Positions 6,823 through 13,692 of a stretch of 15,753 bases of DNA are shown here, in pieces. Numbering within the stretch: position 1 is the first letter of the stretch; each line of letters starts with the position of its first letter. Made by a program: the position numbers and the translations under genes. The stretch comes from an uncultured Alphaproteobacteria bacterium (GTDB lineage Bacteria; Pseudomonadota; Alphaproteobacteria; RF32; CAG-239): assembly GCA_944392285.1 (NCBI GenBank), contig CALXWF010000040.1, positions 1 to 15,753 of the forward strand, given 5' to 3'. The notes below the pieces were generated by a model. That model was not told the origin of the DNA, did not search any database, and worked only from the letters and a program-made list of their open reading frames with translations.

Positions 6823-7470
6823 ATGAACAAACAACAAAAAATTTTTCTGTTTTTAACACTCGGCATATTGGCATACACCCCGCTTAATGCTTTGGCAAAA
6901 ACTCATTTTTTGCCCAATTATCACGAAGAAAAAATGATTTTCTCCGCAGATAACTCACCTGATGCCCCTTCGGATAATGGCGGCGGCTCAAACAATGATG
7001 ACACGACGGAAGCAGAACAACTTTGCCCGCCTTATTTATTAACCCCAGAAGACTGCCGTGAAGCCGGCCAAATCCCCGACCCCACCGCACCGACCTGCAC
7101 CGATTCAAACGGTATCCACTACACCGCTTGCCGCTGCAGCAATGAATATCAAGAATGCCGTAACAATTCTTACGGTGACCCGTCAACGGCTTGCACTGAC
7201 AGTGAAGGAACAAAGTTCAAAAATTGCCTGTGCGACAGACAACGTTTTCCAAAATCGGAAGCAGATTGTCGCCAAGATATGGGGCCAAACGCTGCCTTGT
7301 TTTTAACTTTATGCCATGAAACCGTAAACGGCGTCACCACCATCTATGGCAATTCTTGCGGATGCAACCCATCTTGCCCGCCTTCACACCCTTATCAAAG
7401 TTGCGGCAACAAAACCATCATAAGCAAAGTCAGTGACGGCTGCATCGGTTCTTGCTATAAATGCATATAA
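6823..7470 (+). CDS. Secreted cysteine-rich repeat protein, unknown function
   Basis: I do not recognise the family. It is the only plus-strand gene of the window. The start ATG 6823 follows AAGGGAAAAAGAC; the longer frame from 6784 would extend past the -10 box and is rejected. The 215-residue product has a clear signal peptide (MNKQQKIFLFLTLGILAYTPLNALA), an acidic Asn/Asp/Ser/Gly linker (about 41-66), then 18 cysteines in 147 residues (68-214). The Cys part is built of imperfect repeats of the form C-x10-C-x-C: residues 92-105 (CTDSNGIHYTACRC), 124-137 (CTDSEGTKFKNCLC) and a diverged 164-181 copy ending NSCGC, joined by CPP-type spacers; it ends CIGSCYKCI. The even cysteine number and export suggest a disulfide-stapled periplasmic or surface protein. 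No enzyme motif is seen. It converges on the FlaF-like gene at a shared terminator. Confidence 0.85.
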   Translation: MNKQQKIFLFLTLGILAYTPLNALAKTHFLPNYHEEKMIFSADNSPDAPSDNGGGSNNDDTTEAEQLCPPYLLTPEDCREAGQIPDPTAPTCTDSNGIHYTACRCSNEYQECRNNSYGDPSTACTDSEGTKFKNCLCDRQRFPKSEADCRQDMGPNAALFLTLCHETVNGVTTIYGNSCGCNPSCPPSHPYQSCGNKTIISKVSDGCIGSCYKCI

Positions 7471-7504
7471 AAAAAAATCTCCGCGATTGCGGAGATTTTT
7501 TTTT
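7471..7504. terminator. Bidirectional intrinsic terminator
   Basis: ATCTCCGC-GATT-GCGGAGAT is a perfect GC-containing stem, flanked by A7 on one side and T8 on the other. It can therefore terminate both the plus-strand Cys-rich gene (stop ends at 7470) and the minus-strand FlaF-like gene (stop begins at 7512). Confidence 0.92.
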
Positions 7505-7511
7505 AACCATA

Positions 7512-8192
7512 TTATTTTGCGGTTCCGACCAATTTTCGACGTGCCATCAAACCTTCACTAATCTGCAAATTGGTCATAATCATAGTATCCAAAATTTTCG
7601 GATTAAGTTTATTCAAATCCTTTCCCACTTCCAAAGTTCTTTTTGAAACATAATCCGCCAACTTAATCAGATTTTCTTTAGTTTCGGGTGGCAATTTATT
7701 AGTCTTGGATTTTGCCAAAGTCTTCATATAAACCCAAAGTTTCATATTATTATCTAAGGCAGACACAAGATCGGTCGGATTACTGCTTTCGCGTGCCGCA
7801 GATAAATCAATAGCACATTTCAGCAAGGAAAATGCCTCTTCTTTGGCCAAATTGTTTTTAACGACTTCAAACAAGCCTTCCGAAATTTGCATGTTAATAT
7901 TAATCAAACTGTCAAAGTCTGATTTTTCCATATCAACCCCTTTATAAAGGGTTAATCTTTCAACAAATTTTGATAAAGAAAGCAGGTTGCTTTTAATATC
8001 TTCAGGAAGCAAGTTCTTTGCATTTTTCAGAGAAGTTTCTATTTCGACCCAAAGCTTCAGATTATTATCCAAAGCGGCCAACATTTGTTTTTTGTCACCG
8101 CTGGTGGAAGCTTTTGACAAAGCCATGGCATAATTTAACAAAATTTTTGCCTCAGCTTCGGCATCTTTAACTTGTTCAAGGGTATCTGTCAT
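7512..8192 (-). CDS. flaF: Tandem-duplicated FlaF-like flagellar protein
   Basis: FlaF proteins of Alphaproteobacteria are helical proteins of about 110-120 residues. They act with FlbT in flagellin production and in handling of flagellin before export. This product is 226 residues and consists of two copies of that domain. Copy 1 (about 14-110) has LAALDNNLKLWVEI, NLLPEDIKSNLLSLSKFVERLT and LININMQISEGL. Copy 2 (about 119-216) has LVSALDNNMKLWVYM, NKLPPETKENLIKLADYVSKRT and MIMTNLQISEGL. These match the FlaF pattern of an AL..N..LW segment, an LP....NL..L..+V helix and a terminal IN.QI.EGL. There is no signal peptide or membrane segment, so it is cytoplasmic. Its position after flgFGAH supports a flagellar role, although hairpins between it and flgH suggest its own transcript. 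Whether it replaces or adds to a normal FlaF cannot be told here. Confidence 0.75.
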   Translation of the reverse strand: MTDTLEQVKDAEAEAKILLNYAMALSKASTSGDKKQMLAALDNNLKLWVEIETSLKNAKNLLPEDIKSNLLSLSKFVERLTLYKGVDMEKSDFDSLININMQISEGLFEVVKNNLAKEEAFSLLKCAIDLSAARESSNPTDLVSALDNNMKLWVYMKTLAKSKTNKLPPETKENLIKLADYVSKRTLEVGKDLNKLNPKILDTMIMTNLQISEGLMARRKLVGTAK

Positions 8193-8288
8193 TTTTTACT
8201 CTCTTAAAAATTAATGTTTCAACTTTAATATAATTCGCCTTCTTGTCTTTTTAAACCAAACTTTTCTAAATATAAACATATTAAGAAA

Positions 8289-8329
8289 CAAAAGCCCGTT
8301 TTAAATTGGGGAGAAAAAACAGGCTTTTG
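8289..8329 (-). terminator. Terminator after the flgFGAH operon
   Basis: The arms 8316-8329 and 8289-8302 form a 14-bp stem on the minus strand (CAAAAGCCUGUUUU with AAAACGGGCUUUUG, one G-U pair), followed by a U-rich stretch. It lies about 80 bp past the flgH stop and about 100 bp before the FlaF-like start. Confidence 0.65.
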
Positions 8330-8339
8330 CCCTTAAAAC

Positions 8340-8367
8340 AAAGAAAAAATGGGGAGATTTTTTCTTT
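8340..8367 (-). terminator. AT-only hairpin just after flgH
   Basis: A perfect 11-bp stem AAAGAAAAAAT / ATTTTTTCTTT flanks a 6-nt loop. It contains no G-C pairs except one and would be weak alone, but it sits directly upstream of the stronger terminator at 8289-8329 and may act with it or protect the 3' end of the mRNA. Confidence 0.35.
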
Positions 8368-8408
8368 TAACGACATAATAATACTTGTAACTTTTCAAAC
8401 AAACTTGT

Positions 8409-9167
8409 CTAGAATGGCGCCAAAATATCAATCAACTGACGTCCGTAGCGAGGTTGTTGAACATCACTAATCACACCCTTACCACCGTATGAAACACGCA
8501 GCTCGGCAATTTTGCTCGATTCTATGGTATTATCGGAAGTAATATCGGCACGTCTGATAATACCGCGTACCGTTAGCTGACGCACTTCATAGCTGACTCT
8601 GATTTCTTGCGTACCTTCAATAACCAAATTACCGTTCGGAAGAACCTGCGTTACAACGGCAGCCATCGTCATCTCAATTTTTTCCTGCCGATCAATTTTA
8701 CCATCGCCGGAAATTTCTCTATTAGAATTTACGCTAATCAAATCATCATGGTTTGCTTTATCAGGGAAATAATCTTTAATATAATCTTCATAACCGAAGA
8801 ATGTTCCAATTCCCATAGAGTCTTTATTATCATCACGATTTTGTTCCATCTCGTTTTCCATCAAAGCATTATCTTTGGCTGAAACCTTAACCGTAATAAT
8901 ATCACCGACTTTTGAGGCTCTCTGGTCTTTGAAAAAACCGTTAGACCCTCTGACCCACAAGGAATTTGCACCGGCACTGGCACTCTGCTCCTGAGGCATC
9001 GGCATTGACACCGGTTGATACCCGGGTGCTTCAACCGGATTCACAATCGGATTCAATTCCGGCTCTTTACCGATATTCCGCAGTCTATCCCATGTACCGC
9101 AGCCGGACAAAGATGTTGCCATCAACAACACTGCCATGCTGGTTTTTAATCTTTTTAACTCATTCAT
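8409..9167 (-). CDS. flgH: Flagellar L-ring lipoprotein FlgH
   Basis: FlgH forms the L-ring, the outer-membrane bushing around the flagellar rod. The 252-residue precursor has a lipoprotein signal (MAVLLMATSLSGC) with lipobox LSGC and acylated Cys23. The mature part shows the family features NSLWVRGSNGFFKDQRASKVGDIITVKVS, then AVVTQVLPNGNLVIEGTQEIRV, LTVRGIIRRADI and a C-terminal SYGGKGVISDVQQPRYGRQLIDILAPF. It lies 15 bp after flgA. As a lipoprotein destined for the outer membrane it is a likely client of the LolCD system encoded in the same window. Confidence 0.97.
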   Translation of the reverse strand: MNELKRLKTSMAVLLMATSLSGCGTWDRLRNIGKEPELNPIVNPVEAPGYQPVSMPMPQEQSASAGANSLWVRGSNGFFKDQRASKVGDIITVKVSAKDNALMENEMEQNRDDNKDSMGIGTFFGYEDYIKDYFPDKANHDDLISVNSNREISGDGKIDRQEKIEMTMAAVVTQVLPNGNLVIEGTQEIRVSYEVRQLTVRGIIRRADITSDNTIESSKIAELRVSYGGKGVISDVQQPRYGRQLIDILAPF

Positions 9168-9182
9168 GCCATAGTCTCCCCT

Positions 9183-9890
9183 CTATTGGACATCTACCGA
9201 TACCGTATCTTTATCCAACACGGTCCCGAACAGAATTTTTCTGCTCTTAATATTCATAACTTCAATTTTATCGCCTTTAGCCGCATCTCGTTGAGCCTCA
9301 GCTTTGGCCGTAATTTGCATATGTTCCGTACGATAAAGCAAGCTGACAATATCGCCTTTTTTAATAATAATTTTATTTCCGACATCACGATCCGTAACCA
9401 ACCGCCCTTCCTTCAAAGACCTTTTGGCTTCTTTACCGACTAATTTTTCCAAATCGATAATATGCATCGGCTTAACACGGCTGGCCCGGATAGAAACTGT
9501 TTTAAACTGCTTTGCGGTTAATAATTCGCCTTTGGTAATATTAACCTTCGGCACCCAAACTTCTTGCAAGGGGTAATATTTTCCCATCAAAACGGTTTTA
9601 TCCTTTGACTGCCCGTCGGCAAAAATTTCCACATCTGCCGTAAACTTGTTCTGCAAAGCATCATATTTCAACAAAGAAATCATAACTTTTGCCGTATCGG
9701 CATCTTCATAAACAAAATTTGTCTGTCCGCCGAAAATCTCAATATCCACCGCTTCATCAACCCCTTGATTGACAAACTCAGAAGCCAAAGCCTCGTGCAA
9801 ATCTTTTTCAGACACGACAGCCGGCGCCGCCCAAACAATGCGCGGGAGCATCAAAGCCAAGCCCAAAAGATATAAAGCGATTTTTTTCAT
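9183..9890 (-). CDS. flgA: Flagellar P-ring assembly chaperone FlgA
   Basis: FlgA is a periplasmic chaperone for polymerisation of FlgI into the P-ring. The 235-residue protein starts with a signal peptide (MKKIALYLLGLALMLPRIVWA). Its C-terminal half has the SAF-domain signature of FlgA: VWVPKVNITKGELLTAKQF, a middle KSLKEGRLVTDRDVGNKIIIKKGDIVSLLYRTEHMQITAKAEAQRDAAKGDKIEVMNIKSRKILFGTV pattern (segments near residues 155-225) and the terminal VDVQ. The N-terminal half is weakly conserved, as is normal. It sits 14 bp after flgG and 15 bp before flgH. flgI is not in the window. Confidence 0.93.
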   Translation of the reverse strand: MKKIALYLLGLALMLPRIVWAAPAVVSEKDLHEALASEFVNQGVDEAVDIEIFGGQTNFVYEDADTAKVMISLLKYDALQNKFTADVEIFADGQSKDKTVLMGKYYPLQEVWVPKVNITKGELLTAKQFKTVSIRASRVKPMHIIDLEKLVGKEAKRSLKEGRLVTDRDVGNKIIIKKGDIVSLLYRTEHMQITAKAEAQRDAAKGDKIEVMNIKSRKILFGTVLDKDTVSVDVQ

Positions 9891-9904
9891 GACCTTCTTA
9901 CCTT

Positions 9905-10693
9905 TTATTTCAGCTGATTAATCGTACTCAACATCTGGTCAGAAGTTGAAATAATCTTTGAGTTCATCTCATAAGCGCGTTGAGCTGAAACCAACTCGGT
10001 AATTTCTGCCACCGGGTTAACGTTTGAGGTTTCCAAATATCCTTGCAGCAAAGAACCAAACCCCTCAACATCCGGATTATCAATAATCGGCGCCCCTGAA
10101 GCCTGGGTTTCCAAGAACATATTCTGCCCCATAGCTTCCAAACCGGCCTCATTGGGGAATGTTGCCAACTCAAGCTGACCAACGTTTACTTCATCGGTTT
10201 CGCCATCTTGTTTTACCCAAACTTCACCTGAGGAGTTAACATAAATTTCAACCGCATCTTCGGGAATTGTAATTTCCGGCTGTACCGTATAACCGTCATG
10301 GGTAACAATAACACCGTCACCGTTACGCTGAAATGCACCGTCACGCGTATAAGCCGTTCCCTTACCTTCGGGAAGCTCAATTTGGAAATAGCCGCGCCCT
10401 TGAATAGCCAAGTCCAAAGTATTATTCGTATTGGTCAAACCGCTCCCCTCGGTAATACGATAAACCGCAGCGGTTCTGACACCAAGACCTAGCTGAATAC
10501 CGGAAGGAACAACCGTCTGTGACGCACTTGAAGTTGCCCCCGGGCGAATAATATTTTGATATAACAAGTCATTGAATTCGGCTCTTCTTTTTGTATAAGC
10601 CGTGGTGTTCATATTGGCGATATTGTTGGAAATAACATCAACATTGGTTTGTTGAGCCAACATTCCCGTAGCACCGATATTTAATGATCTCAT
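9905..10693 (-). CDS. flgG: Flagellar distal rod protein FlgG
   Basis: FlgG builds the distal rod that passes through the P- and L-rings. The protein is 262 residues (E. coli 260). It has the N-terminal rod signature MRSLNIGATGMLAQQTNVDVISNNIANMNT, the hook-basal-body core (LDLAIQGRGYFQIELPEG, AYTRDGAFQRN), and the C-terminal coiled region LETSNVNPVAEITELVSAQRAYEMNSKIISTSDQML, which pairs with the N-terminus in the assembled rod. ATG at 10693 is preceded by AGGGGAAGAAAG. It lies 17 bp after flgF. Confidence 0.97.
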   Translation of the reverse strand: MRSLNIGATGMLAQQTNVDVISNNIANMNTTAYTKRRAEFNDLLYQNIIRPGATSSASQTVVPSGIQLGLGVRTAAVYRITEGSGLTNTNNTLDLAIQGRGYFQIELPEGKGTAYTRDGAFQRNGDGVIVTHDGYTVQPEITIPEDAVEIYVNSSGEVWVKQDGETDEVNVGQLELATFPNEAGLEAMGQNMFLETQASGAPIIDNPDVEGFGSLLQGYLETSNVNPVAEITELVSAQRAYEMNSKIISTSDQMLSTINQLK

Positions 10694-10710
10694 CTTTCTT
10701 CCCCTTAAAA

Positions 10711-11451
10711 CTAAGCTAACTGTGAATATGTACTAATGGTATTTGACAAACGTTCATGTTCTTCATCAATCATCTGTTGCACAAACTCATAAGAACGTTG
10801 CAAATCAATTAATTTTGTCATTTCTGCGATTGGCGAAACATTGGACTTTTCAATCATGCCTTGCTTAACATTTACCGGCTCGCCCAAAATCAGCGCATTC
10901 CCGTCTGTATTTTCAAACATCGTTCCCGAAATTTTCAGCAATTTCTGATTATCGGCAAAAGACACCAATTTCAAACGACCGATAACACCGTTTTCGGTTG
11001 AAACATCACCATTTTCAGCAAAGCTGATAGAAGTTTCTCCCGGCGCAAAGAAAATCGGTTCATTATTTTCCGACAAAACCGCGTAGCCTTCTTTGGTAAC
11101 CAACTGCCCGTCCGCATTTAATGAAAACTGACCTTTACGTGTATATCTTTCCCCCTCAGGCGTTTCAACGGCAAAAAAAGCATCACCCTGAATGGCCAAA
11201 TCCAAACTGTTGCCGGTTTCAACGAATGCGCCTTCGCTAAAATCCTTAAACATTCCGTAATCCATGGTAAAATAAACCGGAACTTTCCCAAAACCTTGGG
11301 CAGCTTCGGTCTTAACCATATAGTCAGTGAAAACGGCTTCATCTTGCTTATAACCGGAAGTATTCATATTGGCCATATTGTTGGAAACAATGTCCATTTG
11401 TTTCCACAAGGCCATCTGGCGTGATAAAGCAACATATTTTGTATTATCCAT
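10711..11451 (-). CDS. flgF: Flagellar basal-body rod protein FlgF
   Basis: FlgF is one of the proximal rod subunits. The product is 246 residues and starts MDNTKYVALSRQMALWKQMDIVSNNMANMNTSGYK, with the central LDLAIQGDAFFAVETPEGERYTRKGQFSLN and the C-terminal KSNVSPIAEMTKLIDLQRSYEFVQQMI helix. The DIVSNN(I/M)ANMNT and SNV.P..E.T.LI...R.YE motifs are shared with FlgG. ATG at 11451 follows a strong GGGGAG ribosome-binding site. It is first in the flgF-flgG-flgA-flgH unit, about 50 bp downstream of an exact sigma-54 promoter. Confidence 0.96.
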   Translation of the reverse strand: MDNTKYVALSRQMALWKQMDIVSNNMANMNTSGYKQDEAVFTDYMVKTEAAQGFGKVPVYFTMDYGMFKDFSEGAFVETGNSLDLAIQGDAFFAVETPEGERYTRKGQFSLNADGQLVTKEGYAVLSENNEPIFFAPGETSISFAENGDVSTENGVIGRLKLVSFADNQKLLKISGTMFENTDGNALILGEPVNVKQGMIEKSNVSPIAEMTKLIDLQRSYEFVQQMIDEEHERLSNTISTYSQLA

Positions 11452-11501
11452 TATATTCTCCCCAATAGTTTTGGATAATGAAACTTGAATGCACTTTATT
11501 A

Positions 11502-11518
11502 TGCAAACAGCGTGCCAA
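11502..11518 (-). promoter_or_regulatory. Sigma-54 (RpoN) promoter of flgFGAH
   Basis: On the minus strand TTGGCACG-CTGT-TTGCA matches the RpoN consensus YTGGCACG-N4-TTGCW at every defined base, with the invariant GG (-24) and GC (-12) 10 bp apart. Initiation near 11492 would give a leader of about 40 nt to the flgF ATG. It implies that RpoN and an enhancer-binding activator (FlbD/FlrC type) control this operon. Confidence 0.88.
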
Positions 11519-11521
11519 AAA

Positions 11522-11553
11522 TTTTAAAACCAATAAAAAGTTTTAAAACCAAT
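11522..11553 (-). repeat. 13-nt direct repeat next to the sigma-54 promoter
   Basis: TTTTAAAACCAAT occurs at 11522-11534 and again at 11541-11553 on the plus strand, that is ATTGGTTTTAAAA twice reading towards flgF. The period is 19 bp, ending 3 bp upstream of the -24 element. It could be a protein-binding site or AT-rich bendable DNA. It does not match a motif I can name. Confidence 0.55.
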
Positions 11554-11556
11554 GCT

Positions 11557-11594
11557 AAAAAAAATTCCTTTCAGCTTCTGCAGAAAGGAATTTT
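11557..11594 (-). terminator. Terminator of the NlpE-like lipoprotein gene
   Basis: The stem AAAATTCCTTTC / GAAAGGAATTTT has arms 11583-11594 and 11561-11572 and a 10-nt loop. On the minus strand it is followed by an uninterrupted T run (T8 including the stem end), about 25 bp past the stop codon at 11619. It separates this gene from the sigma-54 promoter of flgF. Confidence 0.85.
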
Positions 11595-11618
11595 ACTCTT
11601 GGTGCTTTAGATAAAAAA

Positions 11619-12023
11619 TTACTTCAAGGCGTTTCCGAAAGGAACACAACCTGCTGTTTGTTGCAAAACATAGGCTTCGGACAAATTACCTTCAATAACT
11701 TTTTTACGCATATCCAAGCGACGGAGTTGATGTTTTTCCAGACGATAATACTCTTTTTCACCGGCCGCATTTACTGTGGTCAGGTGATTATTTTTAAGTT
11801 TATAAGTTCCATGTTCATTTACGACATGATGATTTTTGCCGAGATAATCCATTCTTTCCAAATAACGACCATTGTTATCAAAAGTCAAAGTGGTAACAAT
11901 GCCGTCGGCATCGGCCGCAGGAAGAATTCCCATATAAGAAGCGCACAATGTCTGATGTTCGGTTTTTAAGGAACAAGCAGCCAACAAAACAACGCCGGCC
12001 AAAACTGACAATGATTTTTTCAT
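11619..12023 (-). CDS. NlpE N-terminal-domain lipoprotein lacking the CXXC pair
   Basis: This is a small envelope lipoprotein, 134 residues, with signal MKKSLSVLAGVVLLAAC (lipobox LAAC, Cys17). The mature part aligns by eye with the N-terminal barrel of E. coli NlpE, the outer-membrane sensor of the Cpx surface and copper response: YMGILPAADADGIVTTLTF against its G.LPCADCEGIETSL, then a YLGK segment, HGTYKL, GEKEYYR, L..LD...K.IEG and a final Y.L. The two cysteines of the NlpE CxxC motif are Ala36 and Ala39 here, and the second NlpE domain is absent. Cys27 and Cys126 could instead form one disulfide. RBS GGAGAAAACGT precedes ATG 12023. It starts 54 bp after era and ends at its own terminator. 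Confidence 0.75.
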   Translation of the reverse strand: MKKSLSVLAGVVLLAACSLKTEHQTLCASYMGILPAADADGIVTTLTFDNNGRYLERMDYLGKNHHVVNEHGTYKLKNNHLTTVNAAGEKEYYRLEKHQLRRLDMRKKVIEGNLSEAYVLQQTAGCVPFGNALK

Positions 12024-12077
12024 ACGTTTTCTCCTTATTGATAACTACATTTACCAAATAAGGATACAACAACAAAA

Positions 12078-13007
12078 TTACAAGGGAGACGATGAGAAAA
12101 ATTTTTGCAAATTCCACGTTTCATAGCGAGCAATATCCTCTTGCCAATTTTCGCGGACTTTTACAAACAAAAACAGATGAATTCTTTCTTCAAGCAAATC
12201 TTCAAGCTCTTTGCGCGCACTTTGACCGATACGCTTAATCATGGCACCGTTTTTGCCGAGCACGATAATTTTTTGGCTGTCTCGTTGAACATAAATAGTC
12301 ATTTCTGCCCGCACCGAACCATCTTCGCGTCTTTGCCACAATTCCGGCTCCACCGTCAAAGCATAAGGAAGCTCATCATGCAAAAATAAAAACAACTTCT
12401 CACGCACCACCTCGGCCGTTAACAACTTCAACGGCATATCCGAAATCTGATCTTCCGGATAATACCAGGGGCTGAGCGGCAAATTGGCTGCCAAATAATG
12501 ATAAAAGTCATCCGTATGCTGACCGTTTAAGGCCGAGATAAAAAACGTTTCCTTAAAATGACCGCAGGCATTAAGCTCGGCGCTTAACTGCAACAACCGC
12601 TCTTTACCGACCAAATCGATTTTATTAATCAGCAAAACCGCTTCTTTTTTAGCCTCATTAAGTTTGGCAATAATCTGTCGCGTTTCCGCATCAAGACCAT
12701 GTTTGGCATCTACCACCAAAACAATAATATCGGCATCGGCCACACTGCTCCAGGCAGAAGACACCATTGCCCGATCCAAACGTCTTTTGGGCGTAAAAAT
12801 CCCCGGCGTATCCAAAAAAATTATTTGGCTGTTTTCATAAATACCAATCCCTTTAACCAAAGTTCTGGTTGTTTGCACCTTGGGCGAAACGATAGATACT
12901 TTTGAGCCGACAAAATTATTTGTAATGGTAGATTTCCCGGCATTCGGTGCCCCGATAAGCGCCACAAAACCGCAACGTGTTTCCTCAGGAGCCTGAGCTA
13001 TTGACAT
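12078..13007 (-). CDS. era: Ribosome-assembly GTPase Era
   Basis: Era binds the 3' end of 16S rRNA through a KH domain and acts in 30S maturation. The product is 309 residues. G1 is GAPNAGKS (19-26), G2 Thr is in QTTRT (45-49), G3 is DTPG (66-69), G4 is NKID (128-131), and G5 is SAL (158-160). The C-terminal KH domain carries VREKLFLFLHDELPY and the GxxG loop in VLGKNGAMIKRIG. The ATG at 13007 lies inside the 3' end of rnc (23-bp overlap) with GGGAGAAAAAT in front, so translation is likely coupled. The lepB-rnc-era order is widely conserved. Confidence 0.97.
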   Translation of the reverse strand: MSIAQAPEETRCGFVALIGAPNAGKSTITNNFVGSKVSIVSPKVQTTRTLVKGIGIYENSQIIFLDTPGIFTPKRRLDRAMVSSAWSSVADADIIVLVVDAKHGLDAETRQIIAKLNEAKKEAVLLINKIDLVGKERLLQLSAELNACGHFKETFFISALNGQHTDDFYHYLAANLPLSPWYYPEDQISDMPLKLLTAEVVREKLFLFLHDELPYALTVEPELWQRREDGSVRAEMTIYVQRDSQKIIVLGKNGAMIKRIGQSARKELEDLLEERIHLFLFVKVRENWQEDIARYETWNLQKFFSSSPL

Positions 13008-13659
13008 ATTTTTCTCCCAAGCTATCTAAAATTTTTGCGGCAGCATGTTGTTCGGCAGCCTTTTTACTGCGTCCGCTGCCGACGGCCTCTAATCCGCCGA
13101 CATTAACGGCAATATAAAAAGTCGGTTCATGCTCACTGCCTTCGCGCCGAACTTGCTTATAAACAGGCATATTCCACCCCTTAATATGTGCAACTTCTTG
13201 CAAAGATGTTTTGGCATCTTTGGGCGGGGCAGTTCGTTTATCAATTAAATCAGCCCAGTTACGTTCGACAAAAGCAAAGGCTTCATCAAAACCACCGTCT
13301 TTATAAATAGAGGCAATCAAAGCCTCTCCGACATCACAAAGCACATTCTCGTTTGTACGAATTTCTTCATTGGCGGCAAACAAATATTTATCCAATTCCA
13401 AGTGACGCGCCACTTCGGCAACGGCCTCTTTACAAACCAATGCCGTATGCCTTTGCGCCAAACTTCCCTCTGCTTCCCGCGGAAAAGCCTTACACAACAT
13501 GGTTGCCACAGCCAACCCCAACACTCTGTCGCCTAAAAATTCCAAACGTTCATAATTTTCATTAACACTGCTGCTGCAACTGCTATGAGTCAGAGCATGA
13601 CGCAAAAGATGAAGATTTTTATAGTGATATCCGAGTTTTTTTTCTAAATCTGCCAGCAT
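12985..13659 (-). CDS. rnc: Ribonuclease III
   Basis: RNase III is a double-strand-specific endonuclease that processes rRNA precursors and structured mRNAs. The 224-residue protein has the signature ERLEFLGDR (37-45). The metal-binding acids Glu40, Asp44, Asp109 and Glu112 (DVGEALIASIYKDGG) are all present. The C-terminal dsRNA-binding domain (about 149-214) begins AKTSLQEVAHIKG and ends GSGRSKKAAEQHAAAKIL. It starts 33 bp after lepB and overlaps era by 23 bp. Confidence 0.97.
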   Translation of the reverse strand: MLADLEKKLGYHYKNLHLLRHALTHSSCSSSVNENYERLEFLGDRVLGLAVATMLCKAFPREAEGSLAQRHTALVCKEAVAEVARHLELDKYLFAANEEIRTNENVLCDVGEALIASIYKDGGFDEAFAFVERNWADLIDKRTAPPKDAKTSLQEVAHIKGWNMPVYKQVRREGSEHEPTFYIAVNVGGLEAVGSGRSKKAAEQHAAAKILDSLGEKYVNSSGS

Positions 13660-13692
13660 CTTTTATCTCCGCAACAGCTTGCGATAACAAAA

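Noticed and set aside
8193..8288. A flagellar sigma-28 promoter (TAAA-N-GCCGATAA) before the FlaF-like gene
   Set aside because: TAAAAAGA and GCGAATTA are present but the spacing is about 7 instead of 11 and the -10 match is poor; no confident promoter was assigned.
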